From assembly GCA_029891345.1 (NCBI GenBank), contig CM056995.1, positions 211,433,047 through 211,497,046 on the forward strand: DNA of 64,000 nt. Direction: 5' to 3'. This document shows positions 1 to 10,230 of this stretch, one piece after another. A program made the position numbers and the translations under genes. How positions within the stretch are numbered: position 1 is the stretch's first letter; every line of letters starts with the position of its first letter. The notes under the pieces are model-generated. The model saw only the letters and a list, made by a program, of their open reading frames with translations, did not search any database and was not told the DNA's origin. This DNA is from Dryococelus australis. Its lineage: Eukaryota > Arthropoda > Insecta > Phasmatodea > Phasmatidae.

Positions 1-1133
1 CACGATACCTAGCACTCGACTGAAGTTTGTTTGTATATATGAAACAGTATTTGTTTTCTCACCTGCATTTATCTACCGCCAACCATTGGCTATTTACTCA
101 CACATGTTCGACTGACATCTTGGATTGATTTTATGTATAAAAGGATGGGAAGTATTTGAAAAATAACTTCGTTAGAGCTTGGAAGTCTTCGACAGCTCCA
201 TATACTTTGAAACATATAGTGAGAATGTACATTTCCATTTATAATGATGCCAATCTTTCCATCAAACTTTTAATATCTAACTATTTTGACCAAATATGGT
301 AGGTTAGGCTTGCATCGGGAGAGTTGAGCACTCAACCATCAAGAGTAAAATACATGTAACCGTACAGTAAATAATGAATATTTAGTGAGACTATTTACAC
401 ACAAATACTGTGTACACAGCAATTCAAGAACCACATAGGTTAAGGAGATATTTTTTAAATCGTGTATCACGTAAAGTATCGAGAGTATTGACATAATGAA
501 TATCCAAATGCAAGTAGTATGTATGTAATGAGATGAAACCAACTACCCACCAACCGACGAAACAAAACAAACAAGAATAGAATACAACTATATGTTAGAG
601 AACATACCCCTGGCTTCATATCCTGTAAAGGTCACTTATTCATAGTATTTGCATATTAATTAATTAACATGATTAATTTAACTCTATGTAGGCTACACAT
701 CTTCTTACCATAACCAAAACCAACTTCCGACTAAGATATGTTTGATATTATGTATAATTTATATGCATATCATCTTATAACACACTACACATCAATAATT
801 TAAATAATATACCATTCCATTACTTATTTCACTCTGTCTACATTGTCTCTCAACAAAGCTATCACAGGTCGTGTAACATCAAATAACTACCTACCACCCA
901 TCACTCCATCAGTCTATTGCTATCTCTGGAAGGAAGAACAACAGACTCGCGAAAAATATGCAGGGGAGTGCTTTAACTAAGGTTACACACATTCACAAAC
1001 TGCATAAGAGATTTATGTAATTAAAGCATACTGATATAATAAAACCTTTTTTAAAAAATTCACACACTTTATGTAATGACACATTTAACACCAGCCTGTA
1101 AGAAACTACTACTCTACATATTATAGAAAACAT
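1..1133. other. AT-rich DNA, nothing identifiable
   Basis: No coding frame, splice-flanked open segment, RNA gene or terminal repeat could be supported. The stretch is AT-rich with short homopolymers and no close match to the repeat families found elsewhere in the window. Confidence 0.5.
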
Positions 1134-1302
1134 TGCTTATTCCTCATTCCTCAAAAACATACCTTATACCTCAAAAAAATACCTTATTCCTCAAAAAAAT
1201 TCCTTATTCCTCAAAAATCGTTCATTATTCCTCAAAATCATTCCTTATTCCTCAAAAACAATACTTGCACCCCAAAAACATAGCTTATTCCTCAAAGAAC
1301 AT
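1134..1302 (+). repeat. Minisatellite, ~20-22 bp unit (TTATTCCTCAAAAA core)
   Basis: About eight imperfect direct copies of a unit with core TTATTCCTCAAAAA are visible. The open frame across it simply translates the repeat (PQK/SSK periodicity) and is not taken as a gene. Confidence 0.85.
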
Positions 1303-2050
1303 ATCTAACAAGCTATCACAATACGACAAAACATGCATAGATCTATTCCAGCACACACACGTACACACACACAGACTGAAGTAATTACCTAAACATTCAT
1401 TGCTTGATACCACTCTGGTCTACCTATAAGCATTTACCATTTACACGTTTCATGAACATAGTAACATATGATGAAGAAAATAACATTTTTTTAAAAACAA
1501 TCCCAGGGTAATTGAACATATCATAAGAACATATCCATATAACAATATCCATAACAGTTCACATACAAGAAATAAACAATTTCTATAACTTAGCCTGTTA
1601 CCATGCGAAGGCCTGTTACCATGTTACCATCCTGTATTCGACAGGATGTAGGTTCGAACATTCTGCCAGCCCTTACCTATACACACCCAAGGTAATCTAT
1701 TTAGTAGAGAACATTCACCACAAGAAATATTTATATTAGAACCATCTCATCTCCTACAAACCACTCACTTATAAAGTTCATTTCAAAATCCACGATACAT
1801 TGGAATTTTTTGATGGATTCATTTATTTTCCAGACATATATAATATTTTTTGTACACATCCCGATATGTCAATGCTTTATTTACAGAAACAGATACCTCA
1901 CACATAGCACAATATTATTATTAATTAAATATTTTCACCCAGTTTTCCTCAATGCCCAATCATAATTTAATGTCATATAAAACAACTGTATTTCCCAAAC
2001 CTCCATATGCCTATCGAAAATTATTTAAAATATCTCCTAAAATTTAGATG
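1303..2050. other. AT-rich intergenic DNA
   Basis: No gene recognised. A tRNA B-box-like string (GGTTCGAAC near 1652) sits in an otherwise unstructured stretch and lacks a matching A box, so no tRNA or SINE is called. Confidence 0.4.
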
Positions 2051-2054
2051 TCAT

Positions 2055-2290
2055 ATAATAGTCGCTGCTAAGTAAAAAAATAAATATCCATTTATAAATA
2101 TTCTTCCAGACAAAAATATTATAACCTGTAATATCCCAAAATAATTTAACACCACCTACAATCCATTCCATTACATCATATCAGTTATACAAAAACACTT
2201 ATTTTCATACAATCCAGGACAACAAACCCATCATATAAGCATTCCTATGAAACAGTCCAGCGAATTTCTCTGATAAAACATTGCATCATG
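2055..2290 (+). repeat. Diverged direct repeat, copy 1
   Basis: This segment recurs in the same orientation at about 2745-2985. Landmarks in the same order in both are a string near ATCCATTTAT, the string CTACAATCCATTCCATTA, then CATTCCTATG and CCAGCGAATT. It is an old local duplication; no coding capacity is visible. Confidence 0.65.
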
Positions 2291-2420
2291 TAATAGTAAA
2301 ACACACCCACATATATTCAAACAATACCAAAACCCATACAGTTTACCATAGTCAATTATCCAACCTTAACAAAATCTCATTCCAAAAGACCATATCACCA
2401 AACCAACAATTCAGATGTTC

Positions 2421-2423
<3 letters not shown>

Positions 2424-2451
<28 letters not shown>
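2424..2451 (+). repeat. Poly(A) tract
   Basis: Uninterrupted run of about 28 A residues. It could be the tail of a retroposed sequence, but no retroposon body is recognisable upstream. Confidence 0.9.
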
Positions 2452-2452
<1 letters not shown>

Positions 2453-2744
2453 CATTCTAACCATCAATACTCGCAGACCATATCATGTCACACCGCCCAT
2501 TTAGAGAGGCCATAACGTCATCTAATAACAAACATAATACCATGCTGTCATATAATACCAATTACCCAATAAAATATTCCCAATTCTGACCAGCCATACT
2601 ATCACACACACACCATCCATTTGCAAAGACACATTACCAGCAAAACTAACATACCATACAAACAAGATTTATTAAACCTCGATCCATTCATTAAGACCAC
2701 CACCCATCGAAAAATTATTAACTCATAATATTTGAGTTCATTTC

Positions 2745-2985
2745 ATACTCATTGCTAAAAAGAACATGTCAATAATCCATTTATACACATTCTGCCAGAC
2801 AAACATTCTAACTTGTAATACCTCAAATACCTGAACAGAACATAACAACACTAAGTATCTACAATCCATTCCATTAGACCATATCAGTTTTACCAATCAC
2901 TTTCCTTCATACCATCCACAACAAAATAACCATATATGCATTCCTATGGAATATTCCAGCGAATTACTAAGATAAACCACATCAC
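2745..2985 (+). repeat. Diverged direct repeat, copy 2
   Basis: Second copy of the segment at 2055-2290, same orientation, about 690 bp away, with substitutions and small indels. Confidence 0.65.
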
Positions 2986-3110
2986 CATCACCATATAATC
3001 ATCATATCATCATCACATTGTCATCATATCATCACCATGAGTTCGTCATAACATCCACATATCATCAACATGTCATCATCATAACATCATATCATCATGC
3101 AAACTTATAA
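2986..3110 (+). repeat. (ATC)n-like microsatellite
   Basis: Degenerate run of ATC/CATCAT trinucleotides mixed with ATCATAT units. Nothing else is seen between here and the zinc-finger gene except AT-rich DNA. Confidence 0.8.
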
Positions 3111-3481
3111 TTTCACCTTCAGTCAGATACGATCTCAAACATCCGATATAGTGTCAAAGCAATTGCTACGAAGTTGGATAACATGTCCCATCTCACATTA
3201 AACAGTAGAGGTTTCCCTTCCTTTATTCGCAGACGACTCTTTACTGGAAAAATAATTTCATCAAAAAGTCTTGTATGTCTCTTCTTCTAATTACGATTTC
3301 AATTGCCAGAGAAGTCCATCTCAATAGTTACACCAAACACATATTTACATATATTTAATGTTATTATATCCTCAGAGCTTACACTTGTTTTGTATATATC
3401 AAGCCATTGCATAGAACAGGAAGGAAAAATATGTATATTTGATAAAATGAATAAAAACAATGGTCTTCCATACACTTTATC

Positions 3482-3487
3482 TTTATT
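3482..3487 (-). terminator. Poly(A) signal AATAAA for the zinc-finger gene
   Basis: On the minus strand AATAAA lies about 80 bases downstream of the stop codon at 3566. With the TATA box upstream this gives a compact single-exon transcription unit. Poly(A) cleavage itself is inferred. Confidence 0.5.
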
Positions 3488-3565
3488 TCATAAATTTGTC
3501 AGAAATACACAGTATTACTTACATACACACTAACATATTCTCCATTCAACAAAAGTATTTATGCT

Positions 3566-4138
3566 TTACTCTAATTTTATAGAACATTTCCTGCAGTGAC
3601 CACTCAAGATGCCCCTATTCGCATATACAGTATTGCAGTTAACACATGTGTAGTTCTTGTAACTGATGACAAATGGACAGTTAGTATCTTCATGTTGTCT
3701 GGTGCTAAACCTAGTCGCGAATGTTTTGCTGGAATACTTGCACTCGCTTCCCGATGATGGACAAACAGTACCTTTACAATTCTTATGTCTATATAGGATA
3801 TTACTAAGAGTAAACACAGTATCGCACTTATCACAGTGGAACGACTGGTATGCTGGACTGAACAAACAATGACTACATTCATGTCGACGTGCATGACAAC
3901 TTGTAGTAAAAGTATTTCCACAATAATAACATTGTTTCTGTAATGCTTCTAGAGACTCTTCAGAGACCCTTGCTGACGGTGTTACAGATAGTAAGTCTTC
4001 AACCGTTATTACCATCTTCATCTTACAAAAGCTTACACTATCACTAGATGATTCCACTCGTGACGATCTGCTTTCCATCACAACCGTCGAAAAAGTGAAA
4101 ACATTCATACAGGACGCACGTTTATATACTGTTTTCAC
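3566..4138 (-). CDS. Small C2HC-type zinc-finger protein, single exon
   Basis: The open frame encodes 190 residues from the first Met, but a TATA box lies inside that 5' end, so Met21 (codon at 4076-4078), giving 170 residues, is the more likely start. Four finger-like units follow the pattern C-x2-C-x12-H-x(2-4)-C: C70/C73/H86/C91, C102/C105/H118/C121, C133/(Ser136)/H149/C154 and C165/C168/H181/C185. The third has Ser in place of the second Cys and may not bind zinc. The region before the fingers is Ser-rich. The final ligand is Cys, so these are C2HC rather than classic C2H2 fingers; by family knowledge they could bind nucleic acid or protein. Related two-finger ORFs lie in the palindrome arms at 47911 and 51537. 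The complete frame with TATA box and poly(A) signal argues for a functional or recently functional gene. Cellular role unknown; a transposon-borne or multi-copy family is possible. Confidence 0.7.
   Translation of the reverse strand: MKTVYKRASCMNVFTFSTVVMESRSSRVESSSDSVSFCKMKMVITVEDLLSVTPSARVSEESLEALQKQCYYCGNTFTTSCHARRHECSHCLFSPAYQSFHCDKCDTVFTLSNILYRHKNCKGTVCPSSGSECKYSSKTFATRFSTRQHEDTNCPFVISYKNYTCVNCNTVYANRGILSGHCRKCSIKLE
4121..4128 (-). promoter_or_regulatory. TATA box (TATATAAA) of the zinc-finger gene
   Basis: The minus strand reads TATATAAA here. Initiation about 30 bases downstream would fall near 4098, where TTTCACTTTT resembles an insect initiator. That places the first open-frame Met upstream of the TATA box, and favours Met21, the first in-frame Met clearly downstream of that position. 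Confidence 0.55.
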
Positions 4139-4429
4139 AACATAACATTTAGTTTATGTGTCACTCGAACTCAGTCAGAGAAAGAGATTGTGGTTCTAAG
4201 GGGGTGGAGCACAAGCGACAGAATGAGTAATTAGCAGGCGACTAAAGTGGAATGCGAGAGCATAAACATAGGGATTGAATGATAGAGCATGATGTCAAGA
4301 TGGTAGACAACAGGGTGGAAGCGGAATGTGAGAGCATGAAAAAATAGGGATGGAATGATATAGCATGATAAAATGAAATCCAAGATGGTGGGGTGGAGCG
4401 AACACGACCAAGGTCGAAGGAATTTGAGT

Positions 4430-4712
4430 AATTGGGACACAAGATGGTGGCCTAAAACAATACGGCAGGCAAGGTGGCGGCTGGAAACAAGATGACATAC
4501 AAGATGGCGGCAGGAAAAAATATGGCGGACAAGATGGTCACTGGAAACAAGATTGCAGGCAATTTGGTGAATGGTAACAAGATAGCACACAAGATGGCAA
4601 CCGGATACAAGACAGCAGACAAGATGGCAACCGGATACAAGATAACAGATAAGATGGCAACAGGATACAAGATAGTAGCCGGAAACAAGATGGTGGCCGG
4701 AAACAATATGGC
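4430..4712 (+). repeat. 30-bp minisatellite of AAGATGGC-containing units
   Basis: About nine imperfect units of ~30 bp, each made of two ~15-bp halves, with repeated AAGATGGC, AAGATGGCGGC or ATATGGCGG cores. The 108-residue frame through it (a K-M-A-x-G periodicity) is a by-product of the repeat. AAGATGGC matches the core recognised by YY1/Pleiohomeotic proteins (established knowledge); whether it is bound here is inference. It lies 300-570 bp upstream of the zinc-finger gene start. Confidence 0.85.
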
Positions 4713-4777
4713 GGTCGATCGGAGTCCTAGCCCCATTCTGAATCCTGTTTCACAATTGGTTATTTTCTTCTACTCAC

Positions 4778-4896
4778 CGCAGCCCCTACTTTATGGATAG
4801 TTACGTTAGATATGCTAAACTGGAAATTCTGAGGCTGAATGGCTACTAATCCCAACATATATTGGCATAAGAAATTTTTGTGCTTGTGTAATTTTG
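4778..4896 (-). CDS. Candidate internal coding exon, unidentified gene
   Basis: On the minus strand a 119-base segment is bounded by an acceptor (CTGTAATTACAG, ending at 4897) and a donor (GCG|GTGAGTAG, from 4777). Only one of its three frames is open, encoding 39 residues from KLHKHKNFLCQYMLG to VTIHKVGAA; the other two contain TAG. It would start with two bases of a split codon and end on a codon boundary. It is on the same strand as, and 640 bp upstream of, the zinc-finger ORF but need not belong to it. Its entry phase does not fit a direct join to the candidate first exon at 13168-13259. The product is not recognised; a chance open segment remains possible. Confidence 0.3.
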
Positions 4897-4979
4897 CTGT
4901 AATTACAGAAACCGTCAATAAGGTTCTTCGTAAGCCCGTATCACATTTTAATAGTGGGTTTGCGAGCAACAAAATTTGA

Positions 4980-5814
4980 TGTTACAAGAACACAATGCAT
5001 ATATATAGCCATGATCCAGAAAATACTATGAAAATTTTAAATTCCAAACTGGCGCGAACGCGTTGATCTGTGTCTGCAATTTAATGGTCAACATATTAAG
5101 AACATTCTGTAAAGTTGTATGTATGTTCCCTATGTATGGAGACTTTTTTGGGACAACCTGTACATTGTATCAACTATTGTTACATGTGATGGTTTTGTTA
5201 ATGGAAATATACTGTCAATAAAATAATCCTTACCGAAATATATTAAGTGCTTAAAATTCTGTTCTTGATTTTATATTTCGGGAATTCGCACAATGCAAGT
5301 CCTTCCAACAGCCTTTAATTTTATACAGCAGCAGTACAGACATTTAGATCTAGACTGCTCACGGTAAAGCAAGCCCTTTTGAAATTAACCTTTGAAAAAT
5401 TATTCTTATTTACTGCGTATGTACTATCGTACATACTGACATGCAGGATCTCAGTTAAGTTGGTAGCATAAAAGGTAAAATAGTTTCAAGTCTTTACGTT
5501 TTATTACGAGTTTAAAGGATAAATTAATAGCAAAGAAAGTAGTTTTTTTTTCTTTTTCTTTATTAGAATACGAACTGACATTAGGAACACATGTAGGTTC
5601 CTGATAGTTTCAAGTTTTCACTTAACTCGCGTATGAATTAAGTCATTAGGCAAATTGCTATGTAAATTTTACATAGGCATATAGTGGAAGGATACCGAGT
5701 GAGGATGGAAATAGATCTTCAGGATAGGCACAACACGCCATGTTGAATTACTGTTTTAAAGTATTTCAGTTGTTTAAGCACACTTATTTTACAACTACAA
5801 TTACATATATCTTT
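4980..5814. other. Intergenic DNA, no feature recognised
   Basis: Ordinary AT-rich sequence. Neither a terminal inverted repeat nor a coding segment could be supported; the open frames at 5719-6039 run into the SINE that follows. Confidence 0.45.
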
Positions 5815-6010
5815 CTGCCAATAACTCCGAATTTTCGCAAGGGGGAATCGTGCCAGACGATAAAGCTGGTCGGTGGGTTTTCTCGGGGATCTCCGGTTCT
5901 CCTGCACTTGCATTCTGGCGCTGCTCCATTCTCACCTCATTTAACCATCATCGGCTCTCAAGATCTCGTTATTAAGAGCCACCCAAATCTCTCAACAACG
6001 TCTCTTGTCA
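5815..6010 (+). mobile_element. SINE family C, 5'-truncated copy
   Basis: Matches the body and tail of the full copy at 18395-18655 in order: TTTTCGCAAG, GGAATCGTGCC, GGTTTTCTCGGGGATCTCC, GGCGCTGCTCCAT, CTCACCTCA and AAGAGCCACCCAAATCTC. The tRNA-like head is missing. Confidence 0.8.
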
Positions 6011-6105
6011 CTATACATTACACTGTACAACGAACATAAATTCTGGACTTTCGTCAACTAATTATAACGTAATTAGTGCAGAATCATTTAAACATCATCT
6101 ATGCA

Positions 6106-6174
6106 GGGTGTTTCTAAACTAGCTCTACAAACTTCGGCATGAGGTCATTCACGAAAAAAGAAGGCCAAAACATA
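6106..6174 (+). repeat. Partial copy of the neighbouring element's terminus
   Basis: GCAGGGTGTTTCTAAAC followed by CTACAAACTTCGGCATGAGG and AAAACATATA resembles, in the same order, the left terminus of the element starting at 6175. It is probably a truncated relative. Confidence 0.45.
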
Positions 6175-6880
6175 TACAGGATGTATCTACATTCGGCCGA
6201 CAAACTTCGGGTGTAGGTTAATCACGAAAAGACAAGTTTAAAACATATATACGACATATGGTATAAAATTAATTCTAAGGGAGGTACAAATTGTTGAAGT
6301 TGTAGTAGAACAAAAAAGTATATTACAGTGGCAGTGTAATTTACCTCTCTTTGGAATCTTCACCTCGCTTTAGTAGTTACAAAAGTGTGTTACTGGGTGC
6401 CCCACCTGCCAGGTATTGATCAATATTATTTTACAAGTAAAACGCGAAATACTTGAAAACGGTGAGGTATAGGATGTTTACATAAGGATACATTTTTGTT
6501 CATTGTGACATGAGGATTAAGATTACATTCTTTAAATCCCGAATATGATACCGCGACATGGATGTTAGTTCGAAATAGATGTAGTAACAGAGATTATTAA
6601 AATGATATAATTTGATGACAGCGACAAGCGTTGTAGTGTTCGAAGATCGTTGTTCAGTTAACCATTATCCAGACAATCGGTGTTCCATCTTAAATATTAT
6701 CTCCAATATTTGCAAAAAAAAAAAAAAAAAAAAAAAAAAAGTTCCAAGTTGAACTTGGAAAGATGCGTACCATTCGTAGTATTCAATTTAGACCATAGGT
6801 CGTATACATGTTTTAAACTTATTTTTTCACGATTAACCTGCGGTCAAAGTTTGTTAGTCGAATTTAGATACACGACGTAT
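6175..6880. mobile_element. Inverted-repeat element (MITE), ~95-bp TIRs
   Basis: The left end (CAGGATGTATCT, then GACAAACTTCGG, AGGTTAATCACG, AAGTTTAAAACATATATACG) is repeated inverted at about 6785-6880. Both ends abut TA, consistent with a TA target site as in Tc1/mariner-type MITEs. The interior holds a ~27-A tract (6714-6740) and no transposase. Confidence 0.7.
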
Positions 6881-6992
6881 AGTCTAAAGTGAATCCCTAG
6901 GGCAGTTACATATATTTAAAGTTGGACCTGAAGCGCTAGTTTATTACAACTACTGGAGATGAAGCAACAAGTATCTAGGTAATGTGCGAAGT

Positions 6993-7408
6993 TATAGGCC
7001 GTTCACGGTAAAATGAGCAATTTAAAAGCCCTGCTTAAGATCTACTTGCATGCATATTGTGTATTCTTCCCCCTTATGTAAGATTAACATTGTCATGGGC
7101 CTCATCACTTTATTCATGAGTCGGTCAAGTGAAACTATTAGAAAAGTAATATTTTACAAATCTGCTCATTTTTCACTTCGATGCATTAATTAAAAACAGA
7201 AAGCGAAATAACTAATTTAAATGATCAGAAATGGTTACCTAAAGCTTTTTATTAAATTTAAAGATACGGAACTACTTTCCATATGTCGTTACCAACTCTA
7301 CTGGGCGTATGTCACTTAGTGCACCCGTTAAAATATATGCAGCTGGGAGCAGTGACTTTTTCTAAGGTTGATTTCAAAAGTGCTCACTTTATCGTGAACA
7401 GCCTTTAA
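6993..7408 (+). mobile_element. MITE family A, full-length copy
   Basis: About 415 bp with terminal inverted repeats of the GGCTGTTCACGGTAAA type (here GGCCGTTCACGG and CGTGAACAGCC). The interior has the family markers CCCTGCTTAAGATCTACTTG, CATGGGCCTCATCACTTTAT, GGTTACCTAA and CGTTACCAACTCTACTGGGC. TA-rich target site; no coding capacity. Confidence 0.9.
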
Positions 7409-7738
7409 CTGTGACACGTCGTTTCATAACTACCACATAACGCGTGGATAACACTTGGCGACTTTATATTTGAAGGTAGCTATAAAATGTAAACGTACTA
7501 TAATAAGAAATAGTTGTTTCATTGAAAAGAAAGTTTTGACATACAAACGGGAAATTTAACATGGCGGATTAGACAGAAAGTTAAATAGGGCTTTCAAAAG
7601 TGCTCAGCAGTAAACAGCGAAGTCAACAGTAGTGAAGTAAGCATAAACTTCAGCGAAGGCCGTTCCTGATGGCAGAAACATTACGCCGACTTGCGTAGGT
7701 ACTGTTTATTGTGGAAACCGCGCTCGTTTGTTCTGCAG
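7409..7738. other. Unassigned DNA between MITEs
   Basis: No repeat family or gene recognised. The 3' part becomes more GC-rich and contains the polypyrimidine tract and acceptor-like CTGCAG in front of 7739. Confidence 0.35.
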
Positions 7739-7846
7739 GGTGCGTGAATGTGCGCGAGGTTTGTGTTGGGAAGAACTGCGACTGTTTTGCTAACCTTCCT
7801 AAAACTACGAGGAGAGTCGGAGATCCTGGGTGTGGACGCGACCTAC
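7739..7846 (+). CDS. Candidate Cys-rich internal exon
   Basis: 108 bases lie between an acceptor (TCGTTTGTTCTGCAG, ending at 7738) and a donor (CCTAC|GTGAGT). Only one frame is open; the other two have early stops. It would encode about 35 residues with five Cys in a C-x6-C-x4-C-x-C spacing followed by one near the end, the kind of content seen in extracellular Cys-rich domains. It lies in a GC-richer block of unique-looking DNA between two family A MITEs. No family recognised; the surrounding frame stays open for 111 codons, so a chance open segment is quite possible. Confidence 0.22.
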
Positions 7847-8104
7847 GTGAGTCTCATACGCCCAGGTATGCATCGAGGGCACAGGTATGCGGCTTTACTG
7901 GGATTGGGCAAACTTGGCCGTTACTAGGGCCATGTTTACTTCCTGTACTAACTTCTGACCTTAACTACGAAGCGAGGGGGGAAAACCAACATATACGCCG
8001 TCAAAAGGGGAATGGGATTGAATGTTCTTTACGAAAAAAGTTTTGAAATGCTAGAAGGAAAGTTTGGTCACGGAGAAATCTATTTCTTTGGTCGCATCTA
8101 TTCT

Positions 8105-8520
8105 TAAAGGTTGTTCACGATAAGTGAGCACTTTTGAAATATGCCTTAGAAAAAAGTCACTCCCCCTACCTGCATGTATTTCAACGGACGCACTGAGTGC
8201 AATGTGCCCGGTAAAGTTGGTAACGATAGACGGAACATAGTTCCATATCTTAACGTCAAATAAAAAGTGCTAGGTAACCATCTGTGATAATTTAAACTAT
8301 TTATTTTGCTTTCTGTTTTTTTAAATACATCAGTGTGTAAAAATTATGATTTATAAAATGTTTACTTTTTTTAAAATAATTTCACTGTTTCACTCGACCG
8401 ACGCATGAATAAAGTGATGAGGCCCATGGCAATGTTAATTTTATAAGGCGGAAGAATACACAACGTGCATACAAGTAGATCTTAAGGAGGGCTTTCTCAT
8501 TTTACCATGAACAGCCTATA
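8105..8520 (-). mobile_element. MITE family A, full-length copy, inverted
   Basis: Reverse orientation relative to 6993-7408. Ends GGTTGTTCACGATAA and CATGAACAGCC; internal markers include AAAAAAGTCACT, GTAAAGTTGGTAACGAT, GATGAGGCCCATGGCAATG and TACAAGTAGATCTTAAG. Confidence 0.9.
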
Positions 8521-9691
8521 CTTTCCCGGAGAAAGCTCGGCTTATGCAACCACCTTATTGTCTGTCTGGAATGTACTGTATGTCCTCTTATAACTTTTGA
8601 ACCCGAGAAACGAATTTCACCAAACTCAGTCTCCACGTAGCAATTAGTGAGGGGACATTAGACTATTTAGCTAACAATAAATTCGGGTAATTATTTCCAA
8701 AATGACGGCAATTTTAATATTTAGCCCACTATGTCATATCTCGGGAACCATCAAACCGAATCAAACCAAATTTGCTATGTTGACAGTGCATGATGTAAGC
8801 ATAAGAATTATTAGGTAATAATGTTATTACTAAGCCATTTTCGAATATAGTGCAACGTGAAAAATTATTTTTCATGTTATATCTTGAAACTACACCATTA
8901 ATTTCTGCCAAATTTGCGTACAAGTAATACTAATGCAGGTGATATTATATGCAGTTTAAATAGCCCAGGTACTTATTTTCGAAATGACTGCCATATCAAT
9001 ATTTTTAGATTAATTTGCTGTATCTACCATACTGTTTGACTAATTCCGACCAATCTTTTTATGCTAAAAGTATCTATTAAAATTGTAAAAAGTGTCAACA
9101 CAAAAGTTCTTTTGGCCGCCATTTTTTAAGATAGCACAATATGAAAAATAAAAGCGTTATGTCATATATCGGGAAACAATCAACCGATTCCTACCAAATT
9201 TGGCACTCAAGTTATATTATGCTGGGCCATCTAAACTGAAAAGATTTAGTGAGTAAAAATTTATTTTTAAAATTGCAGAAATATAAAACTTTAGATTACT
9301 ATGCTATATGTATGTAAGCAAGAAACACATTTTAAAGTACATGTGTATGCTGGGAGTATTTATTACAACTGTGTCTACCCAGCGCCTATTTTGTTGACCA
9401 TTTTGTAAGATAGTACCACAAGAACAAATCAAGTTTTGTCATATCTCGGGAAACAATCAAACGATTCCTACCAAATTTAGGAAACAAGCAGTAGGGTAAA
9501 CTGAGTGTGTGGCCAGGCACTTATTTTCAAAATGGCAGTGATATAAATATGTTAGTATAGTGTTCTGTTCTATATCTATAAAACTATGTAACCAATTCCA
9601 ACTTGACTCTGTATGCTGGCATTATATTTTTCATTAATCAAATATATCCACACAGAGCCTTTCTATCGCCCATTTTGTAAGACAATGCCAC

Positions 9692-10230
9692 ATCTATACT
9701 AATATAATAAAGAGGTAATGTGAGTTTGTTTATTTGTTTATACGTAACGGCTAATCTCGGAAACTGCAAGGCCGATTCTTATAATTATTTCACTGTCAGG
9801 AAGCTACATTCTTCCAGATTGACATAGGCTATGTTAAAAAGAGTCACCGGTAGTCACGGGTTGTCGTAGGTAGTCGCAAGTTGTTGCAAGTAGTCGCAAG
9901 TTGTCGCAGGAAGTCACGGTTAGTCACGGGTAGTCGCAGGTAGTCATGGGTATTCACGGGTAGTCACGGTTAGTCGTGGGTAGTCACGGTTAGTCGTGGG
10001 TAGTCACGGATAGTAGCAGGTAGTCAAGGGTAGTCACAGGTAGTCACAGGTAGTCGCGGGTAGTCGCAGGTAGTCACGGGTAGTCGCAGGTAGTCATGGG
10101 TAGTCGCAGGTAGTCACGGGTAGTCGCAGGTAGTCATGGGTAGTCGCACGTAGTCATGGGTAGTCGCATATATAGATATATATTTGAATAACTCCATAAA
10201 AACCTGAGCGAAGCGATGGCGGGCTACTAG
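9692..10230 (+). mobile_element. Helentron-like non-autonomous element (HINE)
   Basis: It starts with TCTATACTAATATAATAAAG and ends with GCGATGGCGGGCTACTAG. Insect Helentron/Helitron derivatives share this start and a CTAG-type end (established knowledge). It carries a long 10-bp minisatellite, also typical of the class. It interrupts the 285-bp array: host sequence before (GCCACA) and after (TGAATAATAACAATTTTGTC) matches neighbouring uninterrupted units with no target duplication. No Rep/helicase is encoded. Confidence 0.75.
9842..10166 (+). repeat. 10-bp minisatellite inside the HINE
   Basis: Roughly thirty copies of a 10-mer alternating between GTAGTCACGG and GTAGTCGCAG, with higher-order 20- and 40-bp periodicity near the 3' end. 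Confidence 0.95.

Noticed and set aside
4474-4800. 108-codon frame with K-M-A-x-G repeats
   Set aside because: It is the translation of the 30-bp minisatellite; openness follows from the unit length being a multiple of three.
9842-10166. Possible CRISPR-like array
   Set aside because: Units are 10 bp without unique spacers and lie inside a Helentron-type element of a eukaryotic genome.
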